Source: Pseudomonadota bacterium (GTDB lineage: Bacteria > Myxococcota_A > UBA796 > UBA9615). Taken from it: a DNA stretch of 34,193 nt. Positions 24,448 through 32,108 of this stretch are shown here, in pieces (position 1 is the first letter of the stretch; every line of letters begins with the position of its first letter). The position numbers and the translations under genes are program-made. Where the stretch lies: contig JAAESI010000230.1 in the NCBI GenBank assembly GCA_024229515.1, positions 1 through 34,193 of the forward strand, in the 5' to 3' direction. The notes below the pieces were generated by a model. It was not told where the DNA came from. It saw only the letters and a list, made by a program, of their open reading frames with translations, and did no database searches.

Positions 24448-25191
24448 ATGGGACTGAAGGACTTCTTCGGCGGCTTTTCCGCCGAGGCACGCGAGCAGAA
24501 GCAGTTCGACAAGATGGTCGGCAAGCTGGTGTCGCGGAACTACCAGAGCGAGGACCGGATGTTCGTCATCGAGGCCCTGGCCCGGATGGACACCCCCGAA
24601 GCGACGGCGGCGCTGTTCCGCCGCTTCGACATGACGTCGGACAAGAAGCGTGAGGACGTGGCCGAGAAGGAGATGCTCTCCGATCTGCTCGCCGCCAAGG
24701 GGATCGCGATCCTCCCTCACGTCCAGGTCCACAACGATCGCTCGCCCAACATCACGCTGCCGTTGCGCACCCTGATGCGGGTCGCCGGCGACGGCGACGT
24801 CATGACCGAGCTGATCCGGATCCTCGAGAAGGAGCAGGCCCGGCTGGCGGCGTTCAAGCCGGAGAAGAAGCTCCGCGTGCTCGAGCTCATGCAGGACTAC
24901 CCCGAGGACGAGCGGCTCACCGCCTCCATCCTCCCCGGGGTCGCGGACTTCGACGCCGACGTGCGCTTCGAGACGATCCGCTTGCTGGGGCAGTACGGCG
25001 ACGATTCGGCTCGCGAGCCGCTCCTGAACCGGCTGTGCGACCCCGAAGAGGACAGCCGCCGGGTCACCGACGCCATCGTGCAGGCCCTCCACAGCCGCGC
25101 CTGGAAGGTCACCGACCGCAAGGACGAGCTCCCCGAGCTGGGCGACGCCTGGCGCATCGGCCCCAAGGGCACCGTCATCGTCGCGGACTGA
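24448..25191 (+). CDS. HEAT-repeat-like protein
   Basis: 247 residues, soluble and without a signal peptide. It is built of helical pairs of the HEAT/armadillo type: MFVIEALARMDTPEATAALF, then VMTELIRILEKEQARLAAFK, then VRFETIRLLGQYGDDSAREP and VTDAIVQALHSRAWKV. A conserved-looking N-terminus (GLKDFFGGFSAEAREQKQF) and C-terminus (RIGPKGTVIVAD) frame the repeats. Such proteins usually act as protein-binding scaffolds. ATG 24448 is the first in frame with the helices; the purine-rich GTGGAGA lies about 9 nt upstream. The stop TGA abuts the stop of the convergent SYLF gene with no gap. Confidence 0.75.
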   Translation: MGLKDFFGGFSAEAREQKQFDKMVGKLVSRNYQSEDRMFVIEALARMDTPEATAALFRRFDMTSDKKREDVAEKEMLSDLLAAKGIAILPHVQVHNDRSPNITLPLRTLMRVAGDGDVMTELIRILEKEQARLAAFKPEKKLRVLELMQDYPEDERLTASILPGVADFDADVRFETIRLLGQYGDDSAREPLLNRLCDPEEDSRRVTDAIVQALHSRAWKVTDRKDELPELGDAWRIGPKGTVIVAD

Positions 25192-25854
25192 TCAGGCCCC
25201 CTTGGCCCACGCCGCCACGGCGGCCACGAACGCCTTGGCCGAGTCCGGCACGGGCACGCTGCGCTTCACCAGCACCTCGTTCAGATCGTGGGTGCCGCCG
25301 AGCAGTTTGGCGGTCTCCTCCTCGTCCGGATTGACGACCAGGGCTTCCCCCGTCGCCCCCGCGTACAGCCCCTCGGACTGCGACACGGTGAACACGCCGG
25401 CTTCCGCCTCGGGGTTTCCGCCGGCGGTGACTCCGGTCCCCTTCGTGCCCGCCGTCGCGCTCGCGGTGCCGTGAAACACCGGGGTCGTGCGAGCGACCTC
25501 GTCGATGTCCTCGATGTTCGTGAAGACCATCACGATCTCCAGCTTCTGACCGCCGATCTGCGCGCCCGCGGAGCCGCCGCCGATGTCGAGCACCACGGGG
25601 GCGGACCACGCTGAGCCGCCCTTGTCGCGGCAGGTCAGGAACCCACGTCCGCCGGTGCCGCCGAAGATGAAGCCTCCCTTGCCCGCGGTGATCACGGAGA
25701 CGCAGCGGGCGTCTTTGCGGATGTGGTCGGGCACGCGGTCGTTGAGCTCGCCGAACGCGGTCGTGGACTTGCGGAGGTGATCGTCGAGATCCTCGCCGGC
25801 CGTCGCGACGGCGGGGAGCAGGAGCAGGGCCAGGGTCAGGACGATCGATCGCAT
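25192..25854 (-). CDS. SYLF-domain (Ysc84-like) exported protein
   Basis: 220 residues with a signal peptide (IVLTLALLLLPAVATAG). The mature part is a complete SYLF domain: RKSTTAFGELNDRVPDHIRK, CVSVITAGKGGFIFGGTGG, GFLTCRDKGGSAWSAPV, DIGGGSAGAQIGGQKLEIV. In eukaryotes this domain binds phosphoinositides and actin. Bacterial members are secreted or periplasmic and their role is poorly known; lipid binding is likely. GGAGG lies 7 nt before the ATG. The gene ends exactly where the HEAT gene ends. It is 54 bases from the radical SAM stop and transcribed in the same direction, so it may be the last gene of that block. Confidence 0.88.
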   Translation of the reverse strand: MRSIVLTLALLLLPAVATAGEDLDDHLRKSTTAFGELNDRVPDHIRKDARCVSVITAGKGGFIFGGTGGRGFLTCRDKGGSAWSAPVVLDIGGGSAGAQIGGQKLEIVMVFTNIEDIDEVARTTPVFHGTASATAGTKGTGVTAGGNPEAEAGVFTVSQSEGLYAGATGEALVVNPDEEETAKLLGGTHDLNEVLVKRSVPVPDSAKAFVAAVAAWAKGA

Positions 25855-25908
25855 GGGGAACCTCCGAGGGGGCAGTGTGCCCACCCGGGCGGTTGGATCA
25901 CACCGATT

Positions 25909-27297
25909 TCAGGCGACCTGGCGGCCCGACAGGTACCAGCGGGCGACCTCCAGGCCGAGCCGGGCGCGGGGGGCCAACATGCCCGCCTGGTGGGCCCGCA
26001 CGGCCTGCTTCGCGAGGTAGCCGGGGCGCAGGTAGAAGCCGCCGTAGAGCTTGCGCAGGGTGCGGGCCAGATCGTCCTCGGACCAGCCCGGCGGCATCAG
26101 CGTGGCGCGGCGCTCCTCGCCGTCGACGGGGTTGGTGACCGCCGTCTCCGCGTACCAGCCGCGCTCCATCGCGAGGTCGTACAGATCGGTGCCGGGGAAC
26201 GGCGACAGGGTGGAGAACTGGATGAAGTCGATCCCCGCGGAGCGGGCAAAGCGGAGGGTCTCCAAGGTGCTCTCGGGGGTCTCCCCGGGGATGCCCACGA
26301 GCACGTAGGCGACCGTCTCGATGCCGGCCGTGCCGCACGCCGCGATGGCCGCTTCGGCCTGCCCCACGGTCTGGTCCTTGCGGAGGAAGTCGAGGCTGTC
26401 CTGGTTTCCGGACTCGACCCCGAAGGCGACGGTCTTGCAGCCGGCGCGGGCCATCAGCTTCGCCAGATCGGGGGTCACGCCGTCGACGCGGGCTTCGCAC
26501 TTCCAGTGCAGATCCAGGTCGCGCCGGATCATGGCTTCGCAGATGTCCACGACCCGGGATCGGCGGAGCGTGAAGTTGTCGTCGAAGATGCACAGCGAGC
26601 CGACGCCGAAGTCGACCGAGAGCTGCTCCATCTCGTCCACGACGTCGCCCGCCGAACGGGCCCGCCAGGGGCTTCCGCTCACGGTCTTGTCGCAGAAGGT
26701 GCACCGGAACGGGCAGCCGCGGCTGCTGATCATCGTGGTGAACCCGGGCCGGGTCTGGAAGAGGTAGCGGTAGCGAGCGTGAGGGACGAGGTGGCGCGCG
26801 GGGCGGGCGAGCGCGTCCAGGTCCTTGGGCACTGCGGCGGGCACGAACGGGCGGCCTCGGACCTGCACCCCGGCGGGCGGGGGGCCGGCCTCGTTGCTCC
26901 CCCACCACTGCATCAGCGCCACCGCGGGGGCCTCCCCCTCGCCGATGACGAGGGCGTCCAGCTCGGGGATCTCGTCCAGCACCGCGGCGCCGAACCGGGT
27001 CGCGTGCACACCCCCGAGCACGAGCCGGCCGGTCAGCGGTCGCACCATGGCGGCGTCGCGGGCGATCTGGTCCTTCATCGGCGTCATGCCCGACAGGCCG
27101 ATCACGGCCGCTCCGAGCATGCGCACCCGCTGCAGGAAGGAGGCCTGGCTCAGCCCCTCGCCGGGGGCATCGACCACCGCCACGCGGAAGCCGGCCCGCT
27201 CCAGCGCACCGGCGACGTACAGCATCCCCAGGGGGGGCAGCGGCATGGACGTGTTGGCGTCGGGGCCCCGCACGAGCGCGATGTCGACGCGGCTCAC
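25909..27297 (-). CDS. B12-binding-type radical SAM protein
   Basis: 462 residues. The N-terminal 140 residues are a Rossmann-like cobalamin-binding domain (LPPLGMLYVAGALERAGFRV, VIGLSGMTPM, LVLGGVHATRFG) but without the DxHxxG base-off motif. The radical SAM core starts at SSRGC, with the cluster ligands Cys195, Cys199 and Cys202 in CPFRCTFC, and continues with FDDNFT, VAFGVESGNQDSLDFLRK and YVLVGIPGETPEST, all standard for the class B / HopnH-like group. It ends in a C-terminal helical segment. Start GTG 27297 overlaps the preceding stop as GTGA. Chemistry could be methylation, rearrangement or tailoring of a lipid or sugar; the neighbours favour an envelope glycolipid or glycoprotein substrate, which is inference. 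Confidence 0.88.
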   Translation of the reverse strand: MSRVDIALVRGPDANTSMPLPPLGMLYVAGALERAGFRVAVVDAPGEGLSQASFLQRVRMLGAAVIGLSGMTPMKDQIARDAAMVRPLTGRLVLGGVHATRFGAAVLDEIPELDALVIGEGEAPAVALMQWWGSNEAGPPPAGVQVRGRPFVPAAVPKDLDALARPARHLVPHARYRYLFQTRPGFTTMISSRGCPFRCTFCDKTVSGSPWRARSAGDVVDEMEQLSVDFGVGSLCIFDDNFTLRRSRVVDICEAMIRRDLDLHWKCEARVDGVTPDLAKLMARAGCKTVAFGVESGNQDSLDFLRKDQTVGQAEAAIAACGTAGIETVAYVLVGIPGETPESTLETLRFARSAGIDFIQFSTLSPFPGTDLYDLAMERGWYAETAVTNPVDGEERRATLMPPGWSEDDLARTLRKLYGGFYLRPGYLAKQAVRAHQAGMLAPRARLGLEVARWYLSGRQVA

Positions 27298-29246
27298 CAG
27301 GTCAGCTCCAGGACTCGCTGCTTGATCACCGGCACGTCCCGCGAATGCGGATCGGCCAGCTCGAGGAAGCTGGAGTAATGCTGCGCGGCCTTGCTTCGGT
27401 CCCGCAGGGGGCCGTAGTAGAGGTGCCCGAGTCCAAGGTGTGCCATCGGGTTCTCAGGATTGCACCGCAAGGACTCGTCGTACAGATCGACGGCGCCGGC
27501 GTTGTCGCCCTGCTTCGTCTTGATCATCGCCAGGTTGTTGATGGCGGGGGTGTAGCAGGTGGTCCGTTTGACGGTCTCCTCGAGCACCACCGCGGCTTCC
27601 TCCCAGTGCCCGTCGATCCCCAGGACCATGCCCAGGCTGGCCCGCGCCTCCACGTTGCTGTCCCGGGCCGCGAGGGCCTGGCGGTAGGCCTCGGCGGCGT
27701 CCTCGTAGCGGCGCTGTCCGCGGAACAGGTCGCCCAGGTTGCGCCACGCGTGGCTGGCCCGCGGGTTCGTCTGCACCGCGTGGGTCCACAGCAGCTCCTC
27801 GGAGCGCCACAGCATGTCGTAGGAGACATGCAGCACGGAGGCCCCCGCGAGCGCCACGGCGAGCACGCCGGCGGACACCTTCGGAGAGGCCAGGCGGGGC
27901 AGCCAGGTCCCGAACGCCCACGCCGCCGCGAACGCAAACCCCAGGCTCGGGAGGTAGGTGCGGTGCTCGACCATCGTCTCCTTCAGCGCGAAGACCGAGG
28001 AGGTGGGGGCGAGGGTGGCGAACAGGCAGAGGATCCCGAACGACAGGGCGGGGGCTGAAGCCTGCTGGCGGGCGGCCCAGGCGATGGCGCCGATGAGGGC
28101 GGCGGCGACCACCCACGTCGTCGGCGTGCCCGGGACGGGGACCACGGCGAGGTCGTGGAAGATGCTCTGGGGGTAGGGGACCACCCACAGCCGAACGTAG
28201 TGCCCGACGGCCTCGATCTGGGTCAGGAGGTTCACGTCCCAGGGCCGGATGAACTCGGGGGAGGCGATGTAGCCGTACGCCGCGGCGCGGAGCGCGATCA
28301 GGAACGCGGGGATCGCGAAGAAGGGGAACAGGCGTCCCCGCAGGGTGGCGAACGCCGACCGCCAGGAGCGGCCGATCAGCGTCCCCTCGGCGAGGAACAG
28401 GATGCCCGGCAGGGTGGCCGCGATCTCCTTGGTCAAGCAGCCGAGCACGAACATCACCCAGGCGGCGGTGTAGAGCCGGCCCGCCCGCACGACGTCGGCC
28501 CGATCCGCGCTCGCGCCGGCCTCGGACAAGGCCCGCCAGCGGCCCGCGAGCACCGCCATCGCACCGACGATGAGCACGCCCGTGGCGCCCGCGCCGACCA
28601 TCGCGGCTCGCTCCGCCTCGACCTTGCCCGCCGAGGTCAGCAACGCGGCTGGAATCCCCGCCGCGAGCCCGGCCCCCACGACCACCCCGACGGTGAGGTT
28701 GGCCCGCTGCCACCACGACTGCTCCCAGGCAGCCGCGGCCCCTTCCTTCGTCACCTCCAGGTAGCCGACGTAGGACCGGACCGAGCCGAGCACGAACAGG
28801 GTGGCGAGGCTGGAGGAGCGGCCCGAGACGTAGGTGACCGACTCGATCGCGAGCGGGTGCACGGCGAACAGCAGCGTGCCCGCGGCGACGAACAGCCGGT
28901 GGCCGTGGGCGTCCCGCTGTCCGTGCCGGTTCCCCAGCCGATCCAGCAGCGACAGCAGCAGCGCGACGTTGATCCCGTGGATCACGATGTTGGTGAATCG
29001 GAACCCGCCGGGGCGGTCGATTCCCCAGGCCCACAGATCGCCGGCGAAGGTGTAGAGCAGCAGCACTCGGAACGGGTTGTAGGCGGCCATCTCGCCGAGG
29101 TTCCCGGGGTGGCGGAGCACCCGGTTGCGCACGATCTCGACCTTGTCGTCGTACTCCCAGGGCACCCCCAGGAACGGCAGGTAGAGGGCGGCGACGGCCA
29201 GGAGCGCGCCGATCAGCAGACGCCTGCGGAAGACCGGATCAGTCAC
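27294..29246 (-). CDS. TMTC-like membrane glycosyltransferase with TPR domain
   Basis: 650 residues. Residues 1-460 have about a dozen membrane segments, with Asp33-Asp34 in the first loop (WEYDDKVEI), the position of the catalytic acidic residues in GT-C enzymes. The motif HPLAIESVTYVSGRSS is a hallmark of the bacterial and animal TMTC-type family, and VEHRTYLPSLGFAF is another. Residues 490-640 hold TPR repeats (AWRNLGDLFRGQRRYEDAAE, MAHLGLGHLYYGPLRDRSKA). TMTC proteins in animals transfer mannose from dolichol-phosphate-mannose to protein. A comparable use of a polyprenyl-phosphate sugar here is supported by the adjoining GT2 and DUF2304 genes. GTG 29246 overlaps the DUF2304 gene by 8 bases. 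Confidence 0.82.
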   Translation of the reverse strand: MTDPVFRRRLLIGALLAVAALYLPFLGVPWEYDDKVEIVRNRVLRHPGNLGEMAAYNPFRVLLLYTFAGDLWAWGIDRPGGFRFTNIVIHGINVALLLSLLDRLGNRHGQRDAHGHRLFVAAGTLLFAVHPLAIESVTYVSGRSSSLATLFVLGSVRSYVGYLEVTKEGAAAAWEQSWWQRANLTVGVVVGAGLAAGIPAALLTSAGKVEAERAAMVGAGATGVLIVGAMAVLAGRWRALSEAGASADRADVVRAGRLYTAAWVMFVLGCLTKEIAATLPGILFLAEGTLIGRSWRSAFATLRGRLFPFFAIPAFLIALRAAAYGYIASPEFIRPWDVNLLTQIEAVGHYVRLWVVPYPQSIFHDLAVVPVPGTPTTWVVAAALIGAIAWAARQQASAPALSFGILCLFATLAPTSSVFALKETMVEHRTYLPSLGFAFAAAWAFGTWLPRLASPKVSAGVLAVALAGASVLHVSYDMLWRSEELLWTHAVQTNPRASHAWRNLGDLFRGQRRYEDAAEAYRQALAARDSNVEARASLGMVLGIDGHWEEAAVVLEETVKRTTCYTPAINNLAMIKTKQGDNAGAVDLYDESLRCNPENPMAHLGLGHLYYGPLRDRSKAAQHYSSFLELADPHSRDVPVIKQRVLELTW

Positions 29247-29586
29247 CGTGGGTGTCGTCCTCGAGATCGCCCAGTCGCTTCTCCAGCCGGGCCAACCCCT
29301 GCGCGAGGTTCTTGTTCTGGTTCGCGATGCGGCTGACCTTGGTCGAGATGTCGAGCGCGACGACGACCAGGAAGACGATCCCGAGCGTCAGCACGGCGGT
29401 GTCGGGTTCGGTCCCCATGGCCTGGGCGAGGGCTGCGCGGCCGCCCTCCCAGAGGGACAGGATCAGCGCTCCGACCGCACCCAGGGCCCACACCCAGGAG
29501 AACTCCTCGCGGAGCCGCCGTCGCCGCACGAGCTCGATCACGGCCAGCGCCAGGGCGATCGATGCGACCAGCGGGAGGAGCCTCAG
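29239..29586 (-). CDS. DUF2304 membrane protein
   Basis: About 115 residues: three membrane helices (LPLVASIALALAVIELV, FSWVWALGAVGALILSLW, LGIVFLVVVALDIS), the RRRRLREEFSWVW motif after the first helix, and a C-terminal coiled coil (KNLAQGLARLEKRLGDLE). This is a full DUF2304 layout and length. The natural start by family comparison is CTG 29586, which overlaps the GT2 stop as CTGA and has GGAGG 4-5 nt upstream; the first conventional start, a GTG at 29541, would cut the first helix. DUF2304 proteins are often found beside GT2 enzymes and probably anchor or assist them. Confidence 0.82.
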   Translation of the reverse strand: MRLLPLVASIALALAVIELVRRRRLREEFSWVWALGAVGALILSLWEGGRAALAQAMGTEPDTAVLTLGIVFLVVVALDISTKVSRIANQNKNLAQGLARLEKRLGDLEDDTHGD

Positions 29587-30365
29587 AGGTCCTCCGGACC
29601 CGACAGCGCCGTCAGGGCGAGGCTGAGGAACAGCTTGTAGACGTAGTACAGCGGCCGCATGCCACGGTGCATCGACTTGCCGGGGGGGCCTCCAAGCATC
29701 GTCACCGGCACTTCCTCGCACCGGAAGCCGGCGTAGTGCACGCGCAGCAGCATGTCCGCGTCCGGGTAGTCCCAGGGGTAGAAGTCCTGCTGGTAGAAGT
29801 GCAGGACCTCGCGGTCCATCGCCTGCAGGCCGGAGGTGGGGTCGGTGACGCGGCGGTGGACGAGCCAGCCAGTCAGCCGGCCGAAGAGGCGGATTCCGAC
29901 CAGCCGCAGCCGCGGGATGCGGTACGCGGCGGTGCCCAGGAATCGGGACCCGATGAGCAGGTTGGCTCCCGACTCCTCCAGCGCGTTCAGCAGCGTGCTC
30001 ACCTCCTCGGGGGGGTGCTGGCCGTCGCCGTCCATCTGCACGAGCCGCTCGTAGCCTTGCTCGAGGGCGTACTTGTAGCCGGTCTGCAGCGCCGCGCCGT
30101 AGCCGAGGTTGTAGGGATGGCGCAGCACGTCCGCCCCCGCGGCGTCGGCTTCGTCGGCCGTTCCGTCGCTGCTTCCGTCGTCGACCACGAGCACATCCAA
30201 CTCGGGGTACAACTCGTGGAGGCGGTGCACCAACCCGGCGATCCGGGGCGCCTCGTCGAGGCACGGGATGAGGATCACGGTGCGCTTGCCGACCAGCCGC
30301 AGGCGGGGCGCGGCCGCATCGGACGAGGGGAGGGGAGCGGTGTCGGGAGCGGGGGCTTGGGCCAT
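29583..30365 (-). CDS. GT2 glycosyltransferase (polyprenyl-phosphate sugar synthase-like)
   Basis: 260 residues, GT-A fold family 2: VILIPCLDEAPRIAGLVHRL, VLVVDDGSSDGT, HPYNLGYGAALQTGY and the metal-binding MDGDGQH (Asp112, Asp114), then GSRFLG. No multi-span membrane domain is present, so it resembles soluble or peripheral Dpm1-like enzymes, which make polyprenyl-phosphate-linked sugars, more than GtrB-like ones. The later motif VTDPTSGLQAMDRE is typical of this group. ATG 30365 is chosen; GTG 30395 is possible. Overlap with DUF2304 and the TMTC-like gene suggests it supplies their lipid-linked donor; the sugar cannot be read from sequence. Confidence 0.86.
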   Translation of the reverse strand: MAQAPAPDTAPLPSSDAAAPRLRLVGKRTVILIPCLDEAPRIAGLVHRLHELYPELDVLVVDDGSSDGTADEADAAGADVLRHPYNLGYGAALQTGYKYALEQGYERLVQMDGDGQHPPEEVSTLLNALEESGANLLIGSRFLGTAAYRIPRLRLVGIRLFGRLTGWLVHRRVTDPTSGLQAMDREVLHFYQQDFYPWDYPDADMLLRVHYAGFRCEEVPVTMLGGPPGKSMHRGMRPLYYVYKLFLSLALTALSGPEDL

Positions 30366-30373
30366 GGTCGAAA

Positions 30374-30390
30374 CGGACCCATAGGGTCCG
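30374..30390. promoter_or_regulatory. Inverted repeat in a divergent promoter region
   Basis: CGGACCC (30374-30380), a 3-nt spacer and GGGTCCG (30384-30390): a 7-bp perfect dyad lying between the divergent GT2 and membrane-protein genes. This is where an operator controlling both would be expected. If GTG 30395 is the true GT2 start, it would instead be coding. Confidence 0.4.
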
Positions 30391-30433
30391 GTCACAAGGT
30401 TGCCGGTCGGCCCGACCCTGTCAAATGGGGGGC

Positions 30434-30439
30434 TACCCT
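30434..30439 (+). promoter_or_regulatory. -10-like box 6 nt before a start codon
   Basis: TACCCT lies 6 nt upstream of GTG 30446 with no Shine-Dalgarno other than a run of G. It is one of several genes here with this layout, which is expected of leaderless mRNA. Confidence 0.35.
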
Positions 30440-30445
30440 GCGGGG

Positions 30446-32074
30446 GTGTCCCGTCGCGCTCAGATCGTGGCCGTCATCGCCGTCGTGGCCGGGCTGTTCG
30501 TCGCCGATCGGGCGGCCGTGGTCGCCTCCGGGGCGCATCTGCTGTTCCACCCCGATCGCGCCGAGTACGCCTACTACGGGGCGCTCGCGTACAGCCTCGA
30601 TCAGCCCACTGCGACGCTGATCGGCGCCCCCGCGCGCAGGAAGGTCCACCTCGCCCGGTGCGCCGCGGTGGGGGACATGGGGCTCCACGGAACCACCGCC
30701 ATCGCCGGGACCGCGCTGCACGCCGCCCTCGTCCATGGGGGCGCCGACGTCTCGACCTGGACGCTCAAACGGTTGGCCATTGGCTTCTCCACGATCGCCC
30801 TGCTGCTGTGGCTTCTGCTGTTGGCGCGGGCGTGGCGATCGCCGGGCGCCCTGGCCGTCTTTGGCGCGTTGATCGTGCTGGCCCCGCTGCCGCTGGTGAA
30901 GCTCAACGTCCTGTTCTGGGGTACCCACGAGTTGGTGCTCCTGCTGCTGGCCGCGGGGCTGCTCGGCATCGGCGGGTGGATCGCGAACGGCCCCGCCCCC
31001 ACAAGCTCGCGGGCGGCGGGTCGAGCGGCTCTGTTCGGGGCCGGCGCCGCGGTGGCGTTCGGCCTGAACTTCTCGCTGCTGCTGCCGGCCGGGTTCGCGG
31101 CGGTCTGGCTGGTGGGGGCCGAACCCGACGCCCGCCGTCGGGCCGCGGGCGCTGCGATCGGGCTGGCCGCGTTCGCGGCGGTCTGGGCATTGATCGCGAC
31201 CCGTCCGTCGCTGGAACCGCTCGGCTACACCCTCGCGCCCTGGTCGAACCCCCGGGTCGAGGAGGTGGGGCAGCGCTGGTACGGACCGATCTCCTGGGGC
31301 CGTGCATTGGCCGTGGCGCCGGGCCTGATCCCGGGCCTCGTGGCCGCCTTGTGGCTCGCCGTCGCACCGTCGGAGGACCCCGAGGCGCTGGAGCGGCACC
31401 CCCTGACGCGGTTCCTCGCAGCGTACCTGGCGGTCGGGTTCGTGGTCACGGCGGCGCTCCCCATGGGCTGGCTGACGGGCGACGGACCGGCGATGTTCCA
31501 ACACCGCTACGTGGGGCCGCTGTACCCCGTCAGCGCCGCCGTCGTGGCCGCCTGGGCCGCGTCCCGGTCCCGCCGCGTGGGGGGCGCGGTGGTGATCGTG
31601 CTGCTCGGGATCGGGGCCGTCGGCCAGTTGGCCCCCCAGCAGGCGACGAACTTCGGCGTCGCCTCCCGCTACGACGGGGCCCGCCTGTACTGCCATCTGC
31701 GCGGGGAGGACTGCCGCGACCTCCCCCTGGAGCGGTTCCGCATGGGCGGTGCCTCCCCCGCGTTCCTCGATGGCTTCGCGTTGCTGACCCGCCACCAGAA
31801 GCTGGAGCAGCTCGCCTGGATCGACCGCACGGAGCTGTCCGAGGTGCTGCCCGAGGCCGTCGCCATGGGCTGGATCGCGGACGGCTGGTCGATGGGGTCC
31901 GACGCCGACCGGGAGCAGTTCCTCCTCGGGGTCGGATACGCAATGCGGCTGCTCCATCCGCCTCCCGAAGTGGGGCGCCTGGACGGTCTCTGGCCCCAGC
32001 TGGGGGTCGAGGCGGCGACGGTCCAGCGAGGCTACGACCTCCCCGCCACGAGCCTGGAGTTCGGCGGTCGGTAG
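30446..32074 (+). CDS. Polytopic membrane protein, possibly GT-C-like
   Basis: 542 residues with about ten membrane segments over residues 1-400, then a soluble C-terminal domain of about 140 residues with two Cys close together (LYCHLRGEDCRDLP). After the first helix comes HPDRAEYAYYGALAYSLD, an acidic, aromatic loop like that of GT-C enzymes, although I see no standard DE or DD pair. The C-terminal part (FLDGFALLTRHQKLEQLAW, MGWIADGWSMG, YAMRLLHPPPE) is helical and reads as a repeat-like region. GTG 30446 is preferred over ATG 30425 because it starts directly before the basic residues of the first helix. It is followed 34 bases on by the GT4 gene. Confidence 0.68.
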   Translation: MSRRAQIVAVIAVVAGLFVADRAAVVASGAHLLFHPDRAEYAYYGALAYSLDQPTATLIGAPARRKVHLARCAAVGDMGLHGTTAIAGTALHAALVHGGADVSTWTLKRLAIGFSTIALLLWLLLLARAWRSPGALAVFGALIVLAPLPLVKLNVLFWGTHELVLLLLAAGLLGIGGWIANGPAPTSSRAAGRAALFGAGAAVAFGLNFSLLLPAGFAAVWLVGAEPDARRRAAGAAIGLAAFAAVWALIATRPSLEPLGYTLAPWSNPRVEEVGQRWYGPISWGRALAVAPGLIPGLVAALWLAVAPSEDPEALERHPLTRFLAAYLAVGFVVTAALPMGWLTGDGPAMFQHRYVGPLYPVSAAVVAAWAASRSRRVGGAVVIVLLGIGAVGQLAPQQATNFGVASRYDGARLYCHLRGEDCRDLPLERFRMGGASPAFLDGFALLTRHQKLEQLAWIDRTELSEVLPEAVAMGWIADGWSMGSDADREQFLLGVGYAMRLLHPPPEVGRLDGLWPQLGVEAATVQRGYDLPATSLEFGGR

Positions 32075-32094
32075 GGACTCGGCGATCGGGGCGC

Positions 32095-32100
32095 TATCCT
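32095..32100 (+). promoter_or_regulatory. -10 box of the GT4 gene
   Basis: TATCCT 8 nt before GTG 32109. No Shine-Dalgarno is seen in between, so translation may start on a leaderless transcript although the preceding gene ends only 34 bases upstream. Confidence 0.4.
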
Positions 32101-32108
32101 GCGCCGCC

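Noticed and set aside
25723..29336. Plus-strand open frames opposite the radical SAM and TMTC-like genes
   Set aside because: The minus strand carries the CxxxCxxC cluster and the TMTC motifs; the plus frames have none.
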